The position numbers and the translations under genes were made by a program. From Treponema sp. (GTDB taxonomy: Bacteria > Spirochaetota > Spirochaetia > Treponematales > Breznakiellaceae), in assembly GCA_031257695.1 (NCBI GenBank), contig JAIROB010000200.1, forward strand, positions 1 through 5,386: a stretch of DNA of 5,386 bases. The letters are read 5' to 3'. Shown one piece after another: positions 5,156 through 5,386 of this stretch. The notes beneath the pieces are model-generated. The model worked only from the letters and a program-made list of their open reading frames with translations. It had not been told where the DNA came from and made no database searches. Each line of letters begins with the position of its first letter. Within the stretch, counting starts at the first letter, position 1.

Positions 5156-5386
5156 CCGTCGATTTCCGCTCAACTTGACCTACAATTTTTTTTCATTTCA
5201 ACAAAAGCAAAACACACGCCGGTTCCCGTTATAGGGGTATATGCGCTCATCACGCAAACCCGCCCAGCAGCAATTCCGAATTCAAAATCCCAAAACCGAA
5301 AAGACCTGCGGGCTGCGCCCCCCTATGGGCCCGAATGAGGTTAGCGGGGACGCACATGGAATAAAAACGGGCGGCGGTGGAGTATG
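5156..5386. other. Non-coding stretch at the right edge
   Basis: No open frame here looks like a gene; the 73-codon frame from 5117 begins within the inverted repeat and has composition unlike a protein. The stretch holds a T8 run (5186-5193), a weak hairpin GGGT/ACCC with GCG/CGC inside (5235-5261) and the palindromic repeat at 5310-5327. The final three bases are ATG preceded closely by GGAG (5379-5382); the spacing of one base is too short for a good ribosome site, so whether a gene starts there cannot be told. Confidence 0.6.
5310..5327. repeat. GC-rich palindromic intergenic repeat, copy B (inverted)
   Basis: The complement of this site reads CATAGGGGGGCGCAGCCC, matching 2935-2955 over all 18 bases if a 3-base gap is allowed in the G run. 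It is in the opposite orientation to copy A and also lies between genes, which suggests a small dispersed element of this genome. Confidence 0.55.

Noticed and set aside
5117..5338. 73-codon + strand open frame after the UroD-like gene
   Set aside because: It begins inside an inverted repeat, lacks a ribosome site, runs through the T8 tract and the palindromic repeat, and has no protein-like pattern.
5335..5364. Nine-codon open frame beginning ATGAGGTTAGCG
   Set aside because: It is far too short, without a ribosome site, and expected by chance.

Overview
The window comes from a GC-rich anaerobic, fermentative or acetogenic bacterium. It holds four complete genes and one gene cut by the left edge. 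The gene set is a Ptb-Buk pair, an OFA-type carboxylate carrier, a DUF3782-like coiled-coil protein with RETDRR repeats, and a stand-alone UroD-like methyltransferase. Small GC-palindrome repeats lie between genes. This mixture reminds me most of termite-gut or related treponemes (Spirochaetota). That placement rests on gene content and is weak; Clostridia or other anaerobes are possible, and no marker gene is present.

Left block (1-2929, + strand): a tightly packed operon. It contains the 3' two thirds of a phosphate butyryltransferase gene, a butyrate kinase gene overlapping it by 4 bases, and a 12-helix major facilitator gene overlapping the kinase by 14 bases. The first two enzymes convert an acyl-CoA (butyryl- or branched-chain acyl-CoA) to acyl phosphate and then to the free acid with ATP formation. 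The transporter is plausibly the route for that acid, or for a related carboxylate, across the membrane. The operon promoter lies outside the window.

Middle (2930-3950): a 26-base convergent gap holds a GGGGC-GCA-GCCCC palindrome. Then comes a minus-strand gene for a 224-residue protein with a heptad-repeat coiled coil followed by a PD-(D/E)XK nuclease-like domain. Its coiled coil is encoded by tandem 21-bp DNA repeats. A good sigma70-type promoter at 3722-3750 on the minus strand fixes its start well inside the longest open frame. An AT-rich divergent spacer follows, then a GC-rich leader with mutually exclusive hairpins.

Right block (3951-5386): a UroD/MtaA-like protein of 372 residues has the family's His-X-Cys pair but no obvious third Cys in the usual C-terminal place. 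It is followed by a nested inverted repeat (5082-5155) that probably ends the transcript. The last stretch is non-coding and carries an inverted near copy of the palindromic repeat found at 2935-2956. No corrinoid protein or partner methyltransferase is visible, so its substrate cannot be read from context.

I see no clear previously undescribed multi-gene system. The most distinctive items are the repeat-built nuclease-like protein, the altered metal site of the UroD-like protein, and the leader upstream of it.
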